Shown here: positions 43,960 to 55,150 of the stretch, piece by piece
How positions within the stretch are numbered: position 1 is the first letter of the stretch
Layout: every line of letters starts with the position of its first letter
Origin: Lithobates sylvaticus
Taxonomy: Eukaryota; Chordata; Amphibia; Anura; Ranidae
DNA length: 64,000 nt
Assembly (NCBI GenBank): GCA_028564925.1
Contig: CM053031.1
Span: 166,397,084 to 166,461,083 of the forward strand
Direction of reading: 5' to 3'
Notes under the pieces: model-generated
What the model was told of the DNA's origin: nothing
Database searches by the model: none
The model's input: the letters and a program-made list of their open reading frames with translations, nothing else
Program-made: the position numbers and the translations under genes

Positions 43960-45087
43960 CCTCTTCTATGAACTCTGATCTTTAGTTCTTTTTATAGTCT
44001 TTCTATTTGATTAAAGTCAGGTGATTGGCTGGGCCATTCTAGCAGCTTTATTTTCTTTCTTTGAAACCAATTGAGAGTTTCCTTGGCTTTGTGTTTGGGA
44101 TCATTGTCTTGCTGAAATGTCCACCCTCGCTTCAGCTTCATCATCCTGGTAGATGGCAGCAGATTTGTATAAAGAATGTCTTGGTACATTGTTTCATTCA
44201 TCCTTCCGTCAATGATATGAAGTTTGCCAGTACTGCATGCTGAAAAATAGCCCCACACCATGATGTTTCCACTTCCAAACTTTTGGTATGGTGTTTTTGA
44301 GGGTGATATGCAGTACCATTTGACCTCCAAACATGAAGTGTATTATGACATCCAAAGAGTTACATTTTGGTCTTTCTGATCTGACTATATTCTCCAAGTA
44401 TTTCACAGGCTTGCCTAAATGTTGTGAAGCAAACTTTAAACAAGCATCAACATGCTTTTTCTTCAACAATGGAGTCTTGGTGAGCGTGCATACAGGCCAT
44501 GGCGGTTGAGTGCATTAGAGCCGGTTCACACAGGGGCGACTTAGCAGGCGACTTAGCCGCCTGACAAGTCACGTCCCGCTCTGTACTATGGAACCGTTCT
44601 AATAGGAACGACTCAAGTCGCTCCGACTTAGAAAAAGGTTCCTGTACTACTTTTGGGGCGACTTAAGGTGACTTGCATTGACTTCTATACAGAAGTAATT
44701 TTGCAAGCCACCGCTGAAGTTGTGTGCAGGTCGCCTGAGGCAGTCGCGCTGCAAGTCGTGCTGCCCCTGTGTGAACCGCCTCTTACTTTTTGTTTTCTTT
44801 GAAACAATTGTATCTGCTAATTCCAGGTCTTTCTGAAGCTCTCCGTGAGTGGTCCTTGGCTCTTGGACAACTCTTCTGATAATTATGTTTCACTCTGTCA
44901 GAAATCTTGCAAGAAGTAAGGTTGTGGCTGGTTTATGGTGAAATAATATTATTTCCACTTACAGATTTTGGACAGTGTTCACTGGAACATTTAGTAGTTT
45001 AGAAATCCTCCTGTAAGTAATGCCATCAGTATGTTTTGCAATAATATGGTTGTGAAGGTCTTGAGAGAGCTCTTTGGTTTTACCCAT
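43960..45087 (-). pseudogene. Tc1-like transposase, broken and interrupted
   Basis: The start is MGKTKELSQDLHNHIIAKHT with the helix-turn-helix ITYRRISKLLNVPVNTVQNL, typical of vertebrate Tc1-like transposases. Catalytic parts: [40 protein letters not shown] and [16 protein letters not shown], the last two holding the second and third acidic positions' surroundings. The frame is broken in places and split by the MITE at 44518-44782. It is inactive. Confidence 0.85.
44518..44782. mobile_element. 265 bp PIF/Harbinger-type MITE
   Basis: Inverted ends GAGCCGGTTCACACAGGGGC and the complement of GAGGCGGTTCACACAGGGGC are flanked by TTA at 44515-44517 and 44783-44785. TTA is a TWA target, as used by Harbinger transposases. 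The interior has repeated GCGACTT/AAGTCGC motifs and no gene. Confidence 0.85.
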
Positions 45088-45290
45088 AATAAGATGTTTC
45101 ATGTGTGACACCTTTATAGGCCATCAGTTGAGACTAAACCAGCTGATATTAATTTGCACTGACAAGAGGCAGGATTGCTTTCTAATTACTGATAGATACT
45201 GACTAGATTTCCTAGAACATATAAACATCAACATAACCAAAATTAAAAAATAAAAATAAAATAGGTGATAATGTGCATGTCTGTCTGAAA

Positions 45291-46020
45291 AAAATAAATA
45301 AATAGAGAGAACATTTTGTAACAGTATTATGGAGGGCTTGAGCTATACTGTATTGGAGTGTACCTTAGATTTATAGCATGTTAATACACTGCAAGCTCTG
45401 TCAACCTGCTTTAGCTGTTGCAGATGATTGACAGAACTACAGAGGAATACAAAACCATTATAACATTAATAATACTATTTTCTGCTCTGATAATCCTGGT
45501 GGCCTTCCAGGCTGCTACAACAGACGTACTTGGGGCTGCATTTGCAAAGCATTCTTTTTTTTTTTTTTTTTTCTTTAGTGGAATGATGAATACAGACTCA
45601 CTTCAGACTCTGCTTTCTGAATGTGCTGACCATTCAGCCTCATTTCATTTGCCATATTAATCAGAGTTGATAGACGTGGGAGGAAACGCTGTGTTGCTTT
45701 GCCAACAACAAAGCTTGGGGATTCAAGCAGTTTTGTCAGCAAAAAGAAAACACATGCTTACTCTAGTGGACCCTTTTTAATCCTACTAAAGACACCTGAA
45801 AACCATAAAAACAGTCTGAAAGAAACAGAATAACTATTTATTTTTTCTAAATGTAAATTTATATGTCTAAATGTATGTAGAATAATAACTGTACTACTGT
45901 GCACAGTCTTTAAAGCATATTTCCACATTTGCAGTCACATTTGATGCAGCATGATAAAAAAAAGTAAAATAAATATATATATATATTATTATATATTTCA
46001 TAACCTTTAGATGTTTCCAA
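45291..46020. other. No gene recognised
   Basis: AT-rich, with T-run 45555-45572 and an (AT)n patch near 45972-45984. Short frames have no domain. Confidence 0.45.
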
Positions 46021-46139
46021 TGAGAAGGTTTAATGGCTGAGGTTTGCACATTTTTTTGTGTGGCTGCAAGGTTTTTTGTTTGCTGTGAGGCTGCAAGGTT
46101 TTTTGAACAATGTCAAGTCTGTCCTAAGTTGCCAGTAAA

Positions 46140-47289
46140 AAGCACAAAAACTGAAATAGGTCCCCTATGGGCTTCCGGACTTCCGGACCGCCCACCTTGG
46201 ATATACGTCACTAATTTGACGTTAAATACTGTTGTTATGGCAGCAGATAGCTGCCATAACCCTGGTATTTTTCTCCACAGTGAGCTGTCCGCTTTAAAAT
46301 AAAAGTGGTCTCAGAGGGGGTTTTGCCGTAAGATCACTTTTATGGGTGACGGGAGAGATGCCCTCCACCCTCCCGCCGTGTCCTGGACGTCTCCACTGCT
46401 TACCAGAGCCAATGGAAGCAGCAGAGACGATGCGTTCCTATGGCCTGATGGGCAGGAAGTCAAGTGAGGGCATGATGGCCCACACTCAACTCCATGCCAA
46501 TGTCAAACGTCACCACGGCCTTAAAATGACAATTAGTTTTTCATTGAAAAAAAATGTCTTTTTTTTCCTTATTGCTTTTAAGTGTAAATGTGAGATCTTT
46601 TTGACCCCAGATCTCAGATTAAAGAGGTCATGCTTTTTTTTTCTATTACAAGAGATGTTTACATTCCTTGTAATAGGAATAAAAGTGATCCAATTTTTTT
46701 TTTAAAGGGACAGTGTAAAAATAAAAAAGTAAAATAAATAAGATTTTTTTTTAATAATAATTTTAGGCGACCTGTCCCTCCGTGCTTGTGCGCAGAAGCG
46801 AACATATACGTAAGTCGTGCCCACATACATAAATGGTGTTCAAATTACACATGTGAGGTATCACTCATTAGAGCAAGAGCAATAATTCTAGAAAAATACC
46901 TGCTCTGTTAATCAAAATTGGTAACCTGTAGCCTATGGACATTTTTAAGTGTCAAAGTCTGTCGCCATTCCACGAGCAGGCGCAGTTTTGAAGCATGACA
47001 TGTTGGTTATCAATTTACTCAGTGTAACATTATCTTTCACAATATAGAAAAAAGTTGCGCTAACTTTATTGTTTTCTTATTTTTTTTAATTTAAAAAAAG
47101 TATTTTTTTTTTTTAAATTGCGTTTGTTAGACCGCTGCGCAAATACGGTGTGACATAAAGTATTGCAAAGACTGCCATTTTATTCTCTAGGGTGTCTGAA
47201 AAAAAATATATAATGTTAAAAAAGTTAAAAGAAAAATGATTTTAACTTGTAAACGCCAAGTGTACAAAATAGGCTTGGTCCTTAAGTGG
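46140..47289 (-). mobile_element. TTAA element, family B
   Basis: The right end reads TTGGTCCTTAAGTGG followed by TTAA (47290-47293). Internal landmarks are CGCTGCGCAAATACGGTGTG and TTACTCAGTGTAACATTATC. A short palindrome, TTATGGCAGCAGATAGCTGC, lies near 46236. The left edge is approximate. A fragment of the same family is at 63635-63835. Confidence 0.6.
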
Positions 47290-47549
47290 TTAAGATTTCC
47301 AATGACTTTGGATGGTGACAAGCCATGCATGCACAATCTGGACAATAAATTATTATTATTATTATTAGTTGTAGTAGTAGTGTAAAATATTGTTGTACAA
47401 ATATGCTCCTTTTTATCAGAAAATGTATGTGTTTTGCCAGTGGAGAAGGGAAGGTATATAACTTGAGCCCTTGCTTAGTCTGAAAGTAAACAGTAGTAAT
47501 TAACCACAAAAAATCTATTATGGTCAAGTGATTTGTCTCAAATGGTACT

Positions 47550-48211
47550 TGTGACAGACCTAGCCGGGACACAGGCTTTTTGAGAGGACTAAATGCGAAC
47601 CTCCTGCCAACCGATTATGGGCCCTGGATTTTAAGGGGCACAGGGTGAAGGAGAACCCCAGTCAGATTCAATGCTGTATATATGTGTATATATAATGTGT
47701 GTGGTCTCATGCTGTTGGGACATACACTCTCAGATGCTAGTGTCATGAACTCAAGATGTTAATTGAGAGAGCTGATCACATTGTCCTCTATACAATGCAG
47801 GAGACGGTCCGTCTGTTACTGGTGGTCTCCTGCTATTGTGATGAAATGTCTTGTGGTGGTAATTATGATAATTTATAATCAACTGTGTTTATCTCGGTGA
47901 CAACAAGTCTGACTTGTAGTGAAATCCTGATGAGTCACATCGGCTGCTTAAAGGGATTAGTTAATTAGTTTATGTTAAGTTGTTACAGGTGTATTGTTAG
48001 AGTAATATGAGCAGGAGGGGGGATCTCCTCTCCTACTGTGTATAAATGTGAGTTTGGCTTTGTAATAAAACAGTCCATGTTGAGCAACTAAGCAAGTGTC
48101 GTCTCGTTTAGTGCTTGGGAGCGGTTGGAATATCTGATATCTGTATCCAGACTGGAAGGAAGTTATATATGACGAACGCACTCAAGAGGAGTGTAGGGAC
48201 GTTCCGTCACA
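47550..48211 (+). mobile_element. Solo LTR (fossil)
   Basis: The 662 bp unit starts TGTGACAGACC and ends CCGTCACA, the TG...CA form with short inverted ends (TGTGAC/GTCACA). It has a TATA-like TGTATAAATG near 48040 and an AATAAAA signal near 48065. Flanks GTACT and TTACT agree at four of five positions, consistent with a decayed 5 bp target duplication. No internal genes remain. The family is probably an LTR retroelement of Gypsy or retroviral type; I cannot tell which. Confidence 0.75.
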
Positions 48212-48216
48212 TTACT

Positions 48217-49126
48217 GAAAAAGTAAAGGTTGGGAAGTAAAGACATAAGATCATTACCTCATCCAACAGTAACCAGCTGGATCAGGTCAGCCTTTTAAAA
48301 GCACCTTAAATAGCAACTGGTAAAGCTTCTCATTTATTCCAGATGAATGTTTGTAAATAAAACCCTTTGCATCTTATATTTTATGAAACATTCTTATTAA
48401 TATATATATCACTGACAACCAAATTATTTGTAATGCCATAAAATGTGCCTATAAAATGTAGCTATATTGGTCATATAAAAATGTATCTAATACTGGTGTC
48501 TGGATCATTTCTCAGTAATTTACAGTTCTTGTGTTTTAAACTTCATTGTCTGCAATCTGCATTTCACATAGAAAGCTTCCAAAATATTGTTAAGAAGTAT
48601 TCCTGAAGTAATCAATGTTATAGCTTTTCCTTCAGAATTGCACCCAACCTTTCTAGAAGGCTGCCTTGTGCTAGTGTCTCTTCTATTCATCAAACAGTAT
48701 GCAGTTAGATACAGTTCATTGAACTTCCATGTCATTTCCAATATTCCCTGCTGTGTAAAGGTTGACCTGCTGCAAAATGTGTAATTTTTCCTGCTTTTGA
48801 CTTCAGCATTATGGCTGTTAAGTTCACTCATGCTATGTTGATGAAAGAGAAATGGATGCATTTTGGTAATATAAACAACATTTTCATAATGTTATATGGA
48901 AGTTTGCAGCATTTCAGTCTGCAGCTTTAGGCATTTTAGAATAAATTGTGTTCCCTCTTACACGCCAATATTAAAGATGTGAATTTAACAGCCATAATGA
49001 CCTTTTCAACTAAATGTTCCTAATATTAATGTTATTAATAGCATTTAATAACAGCCAACAAAGCTGCCCCTTTTTTTTAAAGACCAAACCAGATCTAAAT
49101 ACACATTATTGTATTGACTGTTATTA
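48217..49126. other. No gene recognised
   Basis: AT-rich. The longest frames (113 and 65 codons, opposite strands over the same bases) have no domain. Confidence 0.45.
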
Positions 49127-49134
49127 CGTATAAC
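49127..49134. repeat. 8 bp target duplication, left (hAT copy 2)
   Basis: CGTATAAC is repeated exactly at 51764-51771. Confidence 0.93.
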
Positions 49135-49184
49135 CAGGGGCGGACTGACAGGTCGGTGACTCGGTCGCCGCCCGAGGGCCCCGG

Positions 49185-49455
49185 GGCCATTAGGGGCCCG
49201 GACTCGGCCACATGAGGGGCCACTTGAAACGGCTGTATTACATGCCGCGATGCCGCTAACAATACTGCTAGCGGCGCGCGGCTCCCCGCCGGCCCCTTCT
49301 TCCCTCCTGTCCGTCCCAGGTGCTTCTGTATGCGTCGTGACGTCACCTGGGACGGACGGGAGGGAAGGAGGGGCCGGTGGGGAGCCGCGCGCTGTTAGCA
49401 GTATTCGCGGCATGTAATACAGCCGCTTCAACCTGCCGAGTCCGGGCCCCTAATG
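49185..49455. repeat. Long hairpin inside hAT copy 2
   Basis: Matches the hairpin of copy 1: CCATTAGGGGCCCGGACTC at the left and its complement near 49455, with a loop around GCGTCGTGACGTCA. Confidence 0.85.
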
Positions 49456-49569
49456 GAAGAAAAGAGTGGAGGGGCCGGTGTATCGAGGGGGGAACCGTTT
49501 TTGGCACAACACCGGCGGGGAGCATCGGAATCGGCATCGGTGAGTCACGGGCCCCGGGTCCCCCCACCC

Positions 49570-49840
49570 CACAGTGTCACCCCTACCCCACAGTGTCACC
49601 CCTACCCCACAGTGTCACCCCCAGCGCACAGTGTCACCCCCAGCCCACAGTGTCACCCCCCAGCCCACAGTGTCACCCCCCAGCCCACAGTGTCACCCCC
49701 CCAGCCCACAGTGTCACCCCCCCAGCCCACAGTGTCACCCCCCCAGCCCACAGTGTCACCCCCCAGCCCACAGTGTCACCCCCCCCCCCAGTGTCACCCC
49801 CCCAGCCCACAGTGTCACCCCCAGCCCACAGTGTCCCCTT
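49570..49840. repeat. Tandem array of 16-18 bp units, copy 2
   Basis: About 15 CCCAGCCCACAGTGTCACC-type units with C-run length variation. Confidence 0.9.
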
Positions 49841-51660
49841 GTGTGCATGTCCCCCCCTGTGTGTGCGCTCTTCCTCCAGTGTCCCCCTGTGTATGCGCTC
49901 ACCCTCCAGTGTCCCCCTGTGTGCGTTTCCCCCCCTGCGTGTGCGCTCTCCCTCCAGTGTCCCCCTGTGTGTGCCCCCCTGTGTGTGCGCTCTCCCTCCA
50001 GTGTCCCCCTGTGTTTGTGTCCCCCCCTGTGTGTGCGCTCTCCCTCCAGTGTCCCCCTGTGTGCGTGTCGCCCCCCCCTGTGTGTGCGCTCTCCCTCCAG
50101 TGTCCCCCTGTGTGTGCGCTCTCCCTCCAGTGTCCCCCTGTGTGTGCGCTCTCCCTCCAGTGTCCCCCTGTGTGTGCGTGCCCCCCCCTGCGTGTGAGCT
50201 CTCCCTCCAGTGTTCCCCTGTGTGTGTGTGTCCCCCTGTGTGTGCGCTCTCCCGCCAGTGTCCCCCTGTGTGCGTGTCCCCCCCTGTGTGTGCGCTCTCC
50301 CTCCAGTGTCCCCCTGTGTGTGTGTGTGCCCCCCTGTGTGTGCGCTCTCCCTCCAGTGTCCCCCTGTGTGTGTGCCTCCCTGTGTGTGTGCTCTCCCTCC
50401 AGTGTCCCCCTGTGTGTGCGCTCTCCCTCCAGTGCCCCCCTGTGTGCGTGTGCCCCCCTGTGTGTGTGTGCCCCCCTGTGTGTGCGCTCTCCCTCCAGTG
50501 TCCCCCTGTGTGCGTGTCCCCCCCTGTGTGTGCGCTCTCCCTCCAGTGTCCCCCTGTGTGCGTGTCCCCCCCTGTGTGTGCGCTCTCCCTCCAGTGTCCC
50601 CCTGTGTGTGTGTGCCCCCCTGTGTGTGCGCTCTCCCTCCAGTGTCCCCCTGTGTGTGCGCTCTCCCTCCAGTGTCCCCCTGTGTGCGTGTGCCCCCCCT
50701 GTGTGTGTGTGCCCCCCTGTGTGTGCGCTCTCCCTCCAGTGTCCCCCTGTGTGCGTGTCCCCCCCTGTGTGTGCGCTCTCCCTCCAGTGTCCCCCTGTGT
50801 GCGTGTCCCCCCCTGTGTGTGCGCTCTCCCTCCAGTGTCCCCCTGTGTGTGTGTGCCTCCCTGTGTGTGCGCTCTCCCTCCAGTGTCCCCCTGTGTGTGC
50901 GCTTTCCCTCCAGTGTCCCCCTGTTTGTGCGCTCTCCCTCCAGTGCCCCCCTGTGTGTGCGCTCTCCCTCCAGTGTCCCCCTGTGTGTGTGTGCCCCCCT
51001 GTGTGTGCGCTCTCCCTCCAGTGTCCCCCTGTGTGTTCGTGCCCCCGCCTGCGTGTGAGCTCTCCCTCCAGTGTCCCCCTATGTGTGTGCGCTCTCCCTC
51101 CAGTGTCCCCATGTGTGCGTGTCCCCCCCTGTGTGTGCGCTCTCCCTCCAGTGTCCCCCTGTGTGTGTGTGTCCCCCTGTGTGTGCTCTCCCTCCAGTGT
51201 CCCCCTGTGTGCGTGTCCCCCCCTGTGTGTGCGCTCTCCCTCCAGTGTCCCCCTGTGTGTGTGTCCCCCTGTGTGTGCGCTCTCCCTCCAGTGTCCCCCT
51301 GTGTGTGTGTCCCCCTGTGTGTGCGCTCTCCCTCCAGTGTCCCCCTGTGTGTGCGCTCTCCCTCCAGTGTCCCCCTGTGTGCGTGTCCCCCCCTGTGTGT
51401 GCGCTCTCCCTCCAGTGTCCCCCTGTGTGTGTGTGTGCCCCCCCTGCGTGTGCGCTCTCCCTCCAGTGTCCCCCTGTGTGTGCGTGCCCACCCCTGCGTG
51501 TGCGCTCTCCCTCCAGTGTCCCCCTGCGTGTGCGCTCTCCCTCCAGTGTCCCCCTGCGTGTGCGCTCTCCCTCCAGTGTCCCCCTGCGTGTGCGCTCTCC
51601 CTCCAGTGTCCCCCTGCGTGTGCGCTCTCCCTCCAGTGTCCCCCTGCGTGTGCGCGTGTC
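49841..51660. repeat. 30 bp GC-rich minisatellite array, copy 2
   Basis: Same unit as copy 1. A local run of near-identical units with CTGCGTGTGCGC lies at 51500-51650, a sign of recent local amplification. Open frames of up to 780 codons across it (for example 49377-51719) are artefacts of a stop-free unit of ten codons. Confidence 0.95.
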
Positions 51661-51763
51661 CCCCCCCCCTGTGTGTGCGCTTGGTCCCCTTGAGTGTGGG
51701 GACCAAGGGGGCCCCATGATCTTCTATTGCCCGGGGGCCCCATGAGTTGTCAGTCCGCCCCTG

Positions 51764-51771
51764 CGTATAAC
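51764..51771. repeat. 8 bp target duplication, right (hAT copy 2)
   Basis: CGTATAAC follows the CGCCCCTG terminus and matches 49127-49134. Confidence 0.93.
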
Positions 51772-53205
51772 TAATATTAATGACTAATAAAATGATGTTT
51801 CATAAAATAAAATAAAAAATGCTTAAATAAACAACAAAAATAATGGGGGAATTCTTAAAGGGTGTTGTAGAATTATGTTGGCCGCTGTATTGAATGTGTC
51901 AGTTTTTCCAGCCAATTCAGTTACCTGTCTTTCCTTAATGTGCTCCCACCCTCCCCAGCCATTCTGCTCATTACACTGACAAAAGCATGGTTAAGGAGTT
52001 TTGTATTAGGGGTGTTTGGAGCCTTATGGGGAACTAAGAAAATAACTCCTTATGAGATCCACCTGGCTGTTGATTGACAGTGCACAACAGTGAACGGATC
52101 CATAGCTGCTATTCAGACTAATAGCTCATTTTGAATTTGCTCTGCCATGCACTCTCAATTAAAAGTCTCTCAGTTCCCCATCAAGCGCCGCCCACCAATG
52201 ACGCATGTCATTTCCCAAATATAGGCAATGTCACATTTGGGTAATGACATCACCACTATCTTCATCATCTTGGAATACATTTAGCTTTCAGCCAGGGTGT
52301 CTGCCAGCCGACAGCTTAATGGGGATGGAGATACAGCACTGTGAAGTTGTCACATTTATGACACCTTACCAGCACAGACATGCCCCACTTTGAGAACTGG
52401 GATACCAATGTTTCTAGCTTAGAGACGGTCGTAATGCTAGTTTCCCTATTTGCAAACTGGTGGTGATTCATTAAAAATCTGTTCTTAAACTGGCAGTAAT
52501 TAGAACTACCTGAATTTTTTGCCCATGTAGGCAATCTTACCAAAACTGGTACAAATGCTTGCCTAAATTAGGAACAGGTAGTTGTAATGAAAACTACCAC
52601 CAGAAAAAGGGTCTTTGATGCTTTACAGAATTGCCATGAATGTGTTTTCTGCCCCAACCTGCTATAAAACCACCAAACTTCAGTCAGAGACATCATTTGG
52701 TTGATTTATTAAAGATAGCGAAATGTATCTTGACTTTGCAAAGTAAACCACATTTACTAAATACGTTGAAGTTGTGTGACTGGAATACCCAATCATGTAC
52801 AAGAAAATTTGCACTGGAATTATAATATTGTATGTGGATAGATTAGATGTCAGTAATGCTTGGTAGAAGTTTTCTTTAAAGTACAGTAGTACAGAGGAAT
52901 TTAAAACACCTGTAAAGTTTTTGTTGCTGTTTATGCCCCGTTAGAGACATTCAACTTGTCATGTTTACCTTTATCACTGAAAGTGAAAGAAAATCACCAA
53001 TTTTGGTTTGTCCCTAGAACAGTAGTAGTAGGGAAATCTTCCCAAGAAAACACTGTTTCTAAATTATCCTGGTGATTTCCTCTCACTTCCTGTTTTGGCT
53101 ATGGGGCAGGAAGAGAAGGAAAATCTCCCCTATGGGACACAGTTGACAAAAAAAAATCCTAAAATGAATAAAAATGTTTTGTGTTTAATTCTTCTTTAAG
53201 TCTTG
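51772..53205. other. Non-coding, possible repeat scraps
   Basis: 52985-53190 (CCTCTCACTTCCTGTTTTGG with GGGGCAGGAAG) looks like a dispersed frog-type repeat. Otherwise I see nothing. Confidence 0.35.
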
Positions 53206-53214
53206 TACTGTAAA

Positions 53215-54598
53215 TTTCTTTTTATGAAGAGGTAAGTAAAACCTTGGATAGAGGGGTGGTGGTGGACGTGATATACTTGGATTTTGCAAAAGCGTTCAAT
53301 ACAGTTCCCCATACACGGCTCATGTGTAAGGTAAGATCTACAGGCTTGGAAATATCGGTTTGAAATGAATAGAAAACTGGCTAAATTACAGAATACAGAG
53401 AGTAGTGGTTAATGATTCTTACTCTGAATGGTCTAAGGTTATCAGTGGTGTACCCCAAGGTTCAGTGCTGGGACCCTTACTTTTTAATATCTTTATAAAT
53501 GATATTGGGTCTGGGATCAAAAGTAACATTTCTGTCTTTGCAGATGACACCAAGCTATGCAGTGGAATAACGTCCTTACAGGATGTCTCCAATTTACAAA
53601 CCAACCTCAATGCTCTGTCTAATTGGGTGACTATGTGGCAGATGAGGTTTAATGTTGATAAATGTAAAGTTATGCACTTGGGGCTAAGAATATGCATGCA
53701 TCATACATGCTAGGGGGAATCCGTAGTGGAGAAGGATCTGGGGGTTTTGGTAGATCATAAGCTCAATAATAGATTGCAATGTCAAGCTGCGGTTTTCAAA
53801 GCAAGCAAAGTCCTTTCTTGTATTAAGAGAGGTATGGACTCCAGAGAGAGAGATATAATTTTGCCCCTGTTCAAATAATTAGTAAGACCTCATCTGGAAT
53901 ATGCAGTTCAGTTTTGGGCACCAGTTCTCAAAAAGGATATCGGGGAACTGGAGAAAGTGCAGAGAAGGGCAACCAAACTGATAAGAGGCATGGAGGAGCC
54001 CAGCTATGAGGAAAGATTAGAGGAAATGAATGTATTCACTCTTGAGAAGAGGAGAATAAGGGGGGATATGATCAACATGTACAAATTTATAAGGGGTCCA
54101 TATAGTGAACTTGGTGTTGAGTTATTCACTTTACGGTCAACACAGAGGACAAGGGGGAACTCTTTACGTCTAGAGGAAAAGAGATTTCATCTCCAAATAT
54201 GGAAAGGTTTCTTCACAGTAAGAGCTGTGAAAATGTGGAATAGACTCCCTCCAGAGGTGGTTCTGGCTAACTCAGTAGATTGCTTTAAGAAAGGTCTGGA
54301 TACTTTCCTAAATGTACATAATATAACTGGGTACTAACATTTATAGGTAAAGTTGATCCAGGGAAAATCCGATTGCCTCTCAGGGGATCAGGAAGGGATT
54401 TTTTTCCCCTGCTGTAGCAGATTGGAGCATGCTCTTCTGGGTTTTTATTTGCCTTCCTCTGGATCAACTGTGGGTATAGAATTGGGTATATTGGATTGTA
54501 CGATATTTTTTATTTTTATTTATTATTTCTTTTTTTTATGGTTGAACTGGATGGACTTGTGTCTTTTTTCAGCCTAGCTAACTATGTAACTATGTAAA
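53215..54598 (+). mobile_element. CR1/L2-like LINE, 5' truncated
   Basis: The copy has the reverse-transcriptase second half, the C-terminal domain and a complete 3' end with GGTTGAACTGGATGGA and an ACTATGTAACTATGTA tail. It lacks the endonuclease and 5' part, as is normal for 5'-truncated LINE insertions. The sister tail is at 24236-24482. Confidence 0.85.
53230..54337 (+). pseudogene. CR1/L2-like reverse transcriptase remnant
   Basis: The pieces in order are VVVDVIYLDFAKAFNTVPH (first catalytic block), ISGVPQGSVLGPLLFNIFIN, SVFADDTKLC (catalytic FADD at about 53537-53548) and WQMRFNVDKCKVMHLG. After a break come RPHLEYAVQFWAPVLKKDI, LEKVQRRATKLIRGM, and a C-terminal RAVKMWNRLPPEVVLANSVD. 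Frame changes near 53360, 53705 and 53880 disable it. The domain order is that of Jockey/CR1/L2 group LINEs. The clade call among CR1, L2 and Rex is not certain. Confidence 0.85.
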
Positions 54599-54696
54599 GA
54601 AATGTTTAAATGAAATATTACTCATGTTAAATAGTTAAGTTGAATATTAAGTGGCTTCTCTTAGTTGAACAAATCTGATTTAAGGCTCATGTCACA

Positions 54697-55017
54697 GGCA
54701 GCACTGTGGCTCAGTGGTTAGCACTTCTGCCTAGCATCACTAGTGTCCTTGGTTTAAATCCCAACCACAGCACTACCTGCCTGGAGTTTGCATGTTCTCC
54801 CTGTGCCTGCATGGGTTTCCTCTGGGGACTCTGGTTTCCTCCCACACGCCAAAGACATGCTGGTAGATTAATTGGCTACTGTCTAAATTGACCCTAGTGT
54901 GTGTATGTATGAGTGTGAGTTAGGGACCTTAGATTTTAAGCTCCTTGAGGGCAGGGACTGATGTTAATGTACAATATACTGTATATGTAAAAAGCCGGGT
55001 AAATTGATGGCGCTATT
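54697..55017 (+). mobile_element. V-SINE (tRNA-derived SINE)
   Basis: The tRNA-like head has an A box (GTGGCTCAGTGG, 54706-54717) and a B box (GGTTTAAATCC, 54751-54761), the internal promoter of RNA polymerase III. It is followed by the conserved central domain (GGAGTTTGCATGTTCTCCCT, then TTTCCTCCCACACGCCAAAG and ACATGC) known from V-SINEs. The tail CCGGGTAAATTGATGGCGCT resembles a LINE-derived 3' end. The B box differs slightly from consensus, so it is probably silent. Confidence 0.85.
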
Positions 55018-55150
55018 ATTAAATACCGGAATTTATCACAATATTCTGTAAACTTATGTAGCACTGGAATTTTTGCCATGTAATGCTATATAATAAGACA
55101 ATGCTACTAAATTGGTATTTGACTCCCTGTAGTGGTATGCAATGTGAATG
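55018..55150. other. Short spacer, nothing recognised
   Basis: AT-rich DNA between the V-SINE and the LTR-element fossil. Confidence 0.4.

Larger units (their letters stand above)
43759..45290 (-). mobile_element. Tc1-like DNA transposon, second type, damaged
   Basis: The minus-strand transposase (start near 45087) is followed by a 3' flank up to the Penelope arm. A 265 bp Harbinger-type MITE is inserted at 44518. Terminal repeats were not clearly identified; the left end may have been removed by the Penelope insertion. Confidence 0.7.
49135..51763. mobile_element. hAT-type non-autonomous element, copy 2, with minisatellite
   Basis: Same ends (CAGGGGCGGACTGACA) and same order as copy 1: hairpin, 16-18 bp array, 30 bp array, TTGGTCCCCTTGAGTG tail. 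It is 278 bp longer, mainly through the 30 bp array. Both copies share the flanking design but sit at unrelated targets. Confidence 0.93.

Noticed and set aside
45418-45660. 80-codon frame with a hydrophobic stretch and poly-F as a membrane peptide
   Set aside because: The phenylalanine run is a thymidine homopolymer; no other support.
48520-48861. 113-codon minus-strand frame as a gene
   Set aside because: No domain, ordinary AT-rich composition, and a competing plus-strand frame over the same bases.
49377-51719. 780-codon open frame as a gene
   Set aside because: Same minisatellite in the second element copy; unit length of ten codons explains it.
54706-54891. Possible functional tRNA gene from A and B boxes
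   Set aside because: The boxes sit in a V-SINE head followed by the V-SINE central domain; no tRNA cloverleaf can be closed.
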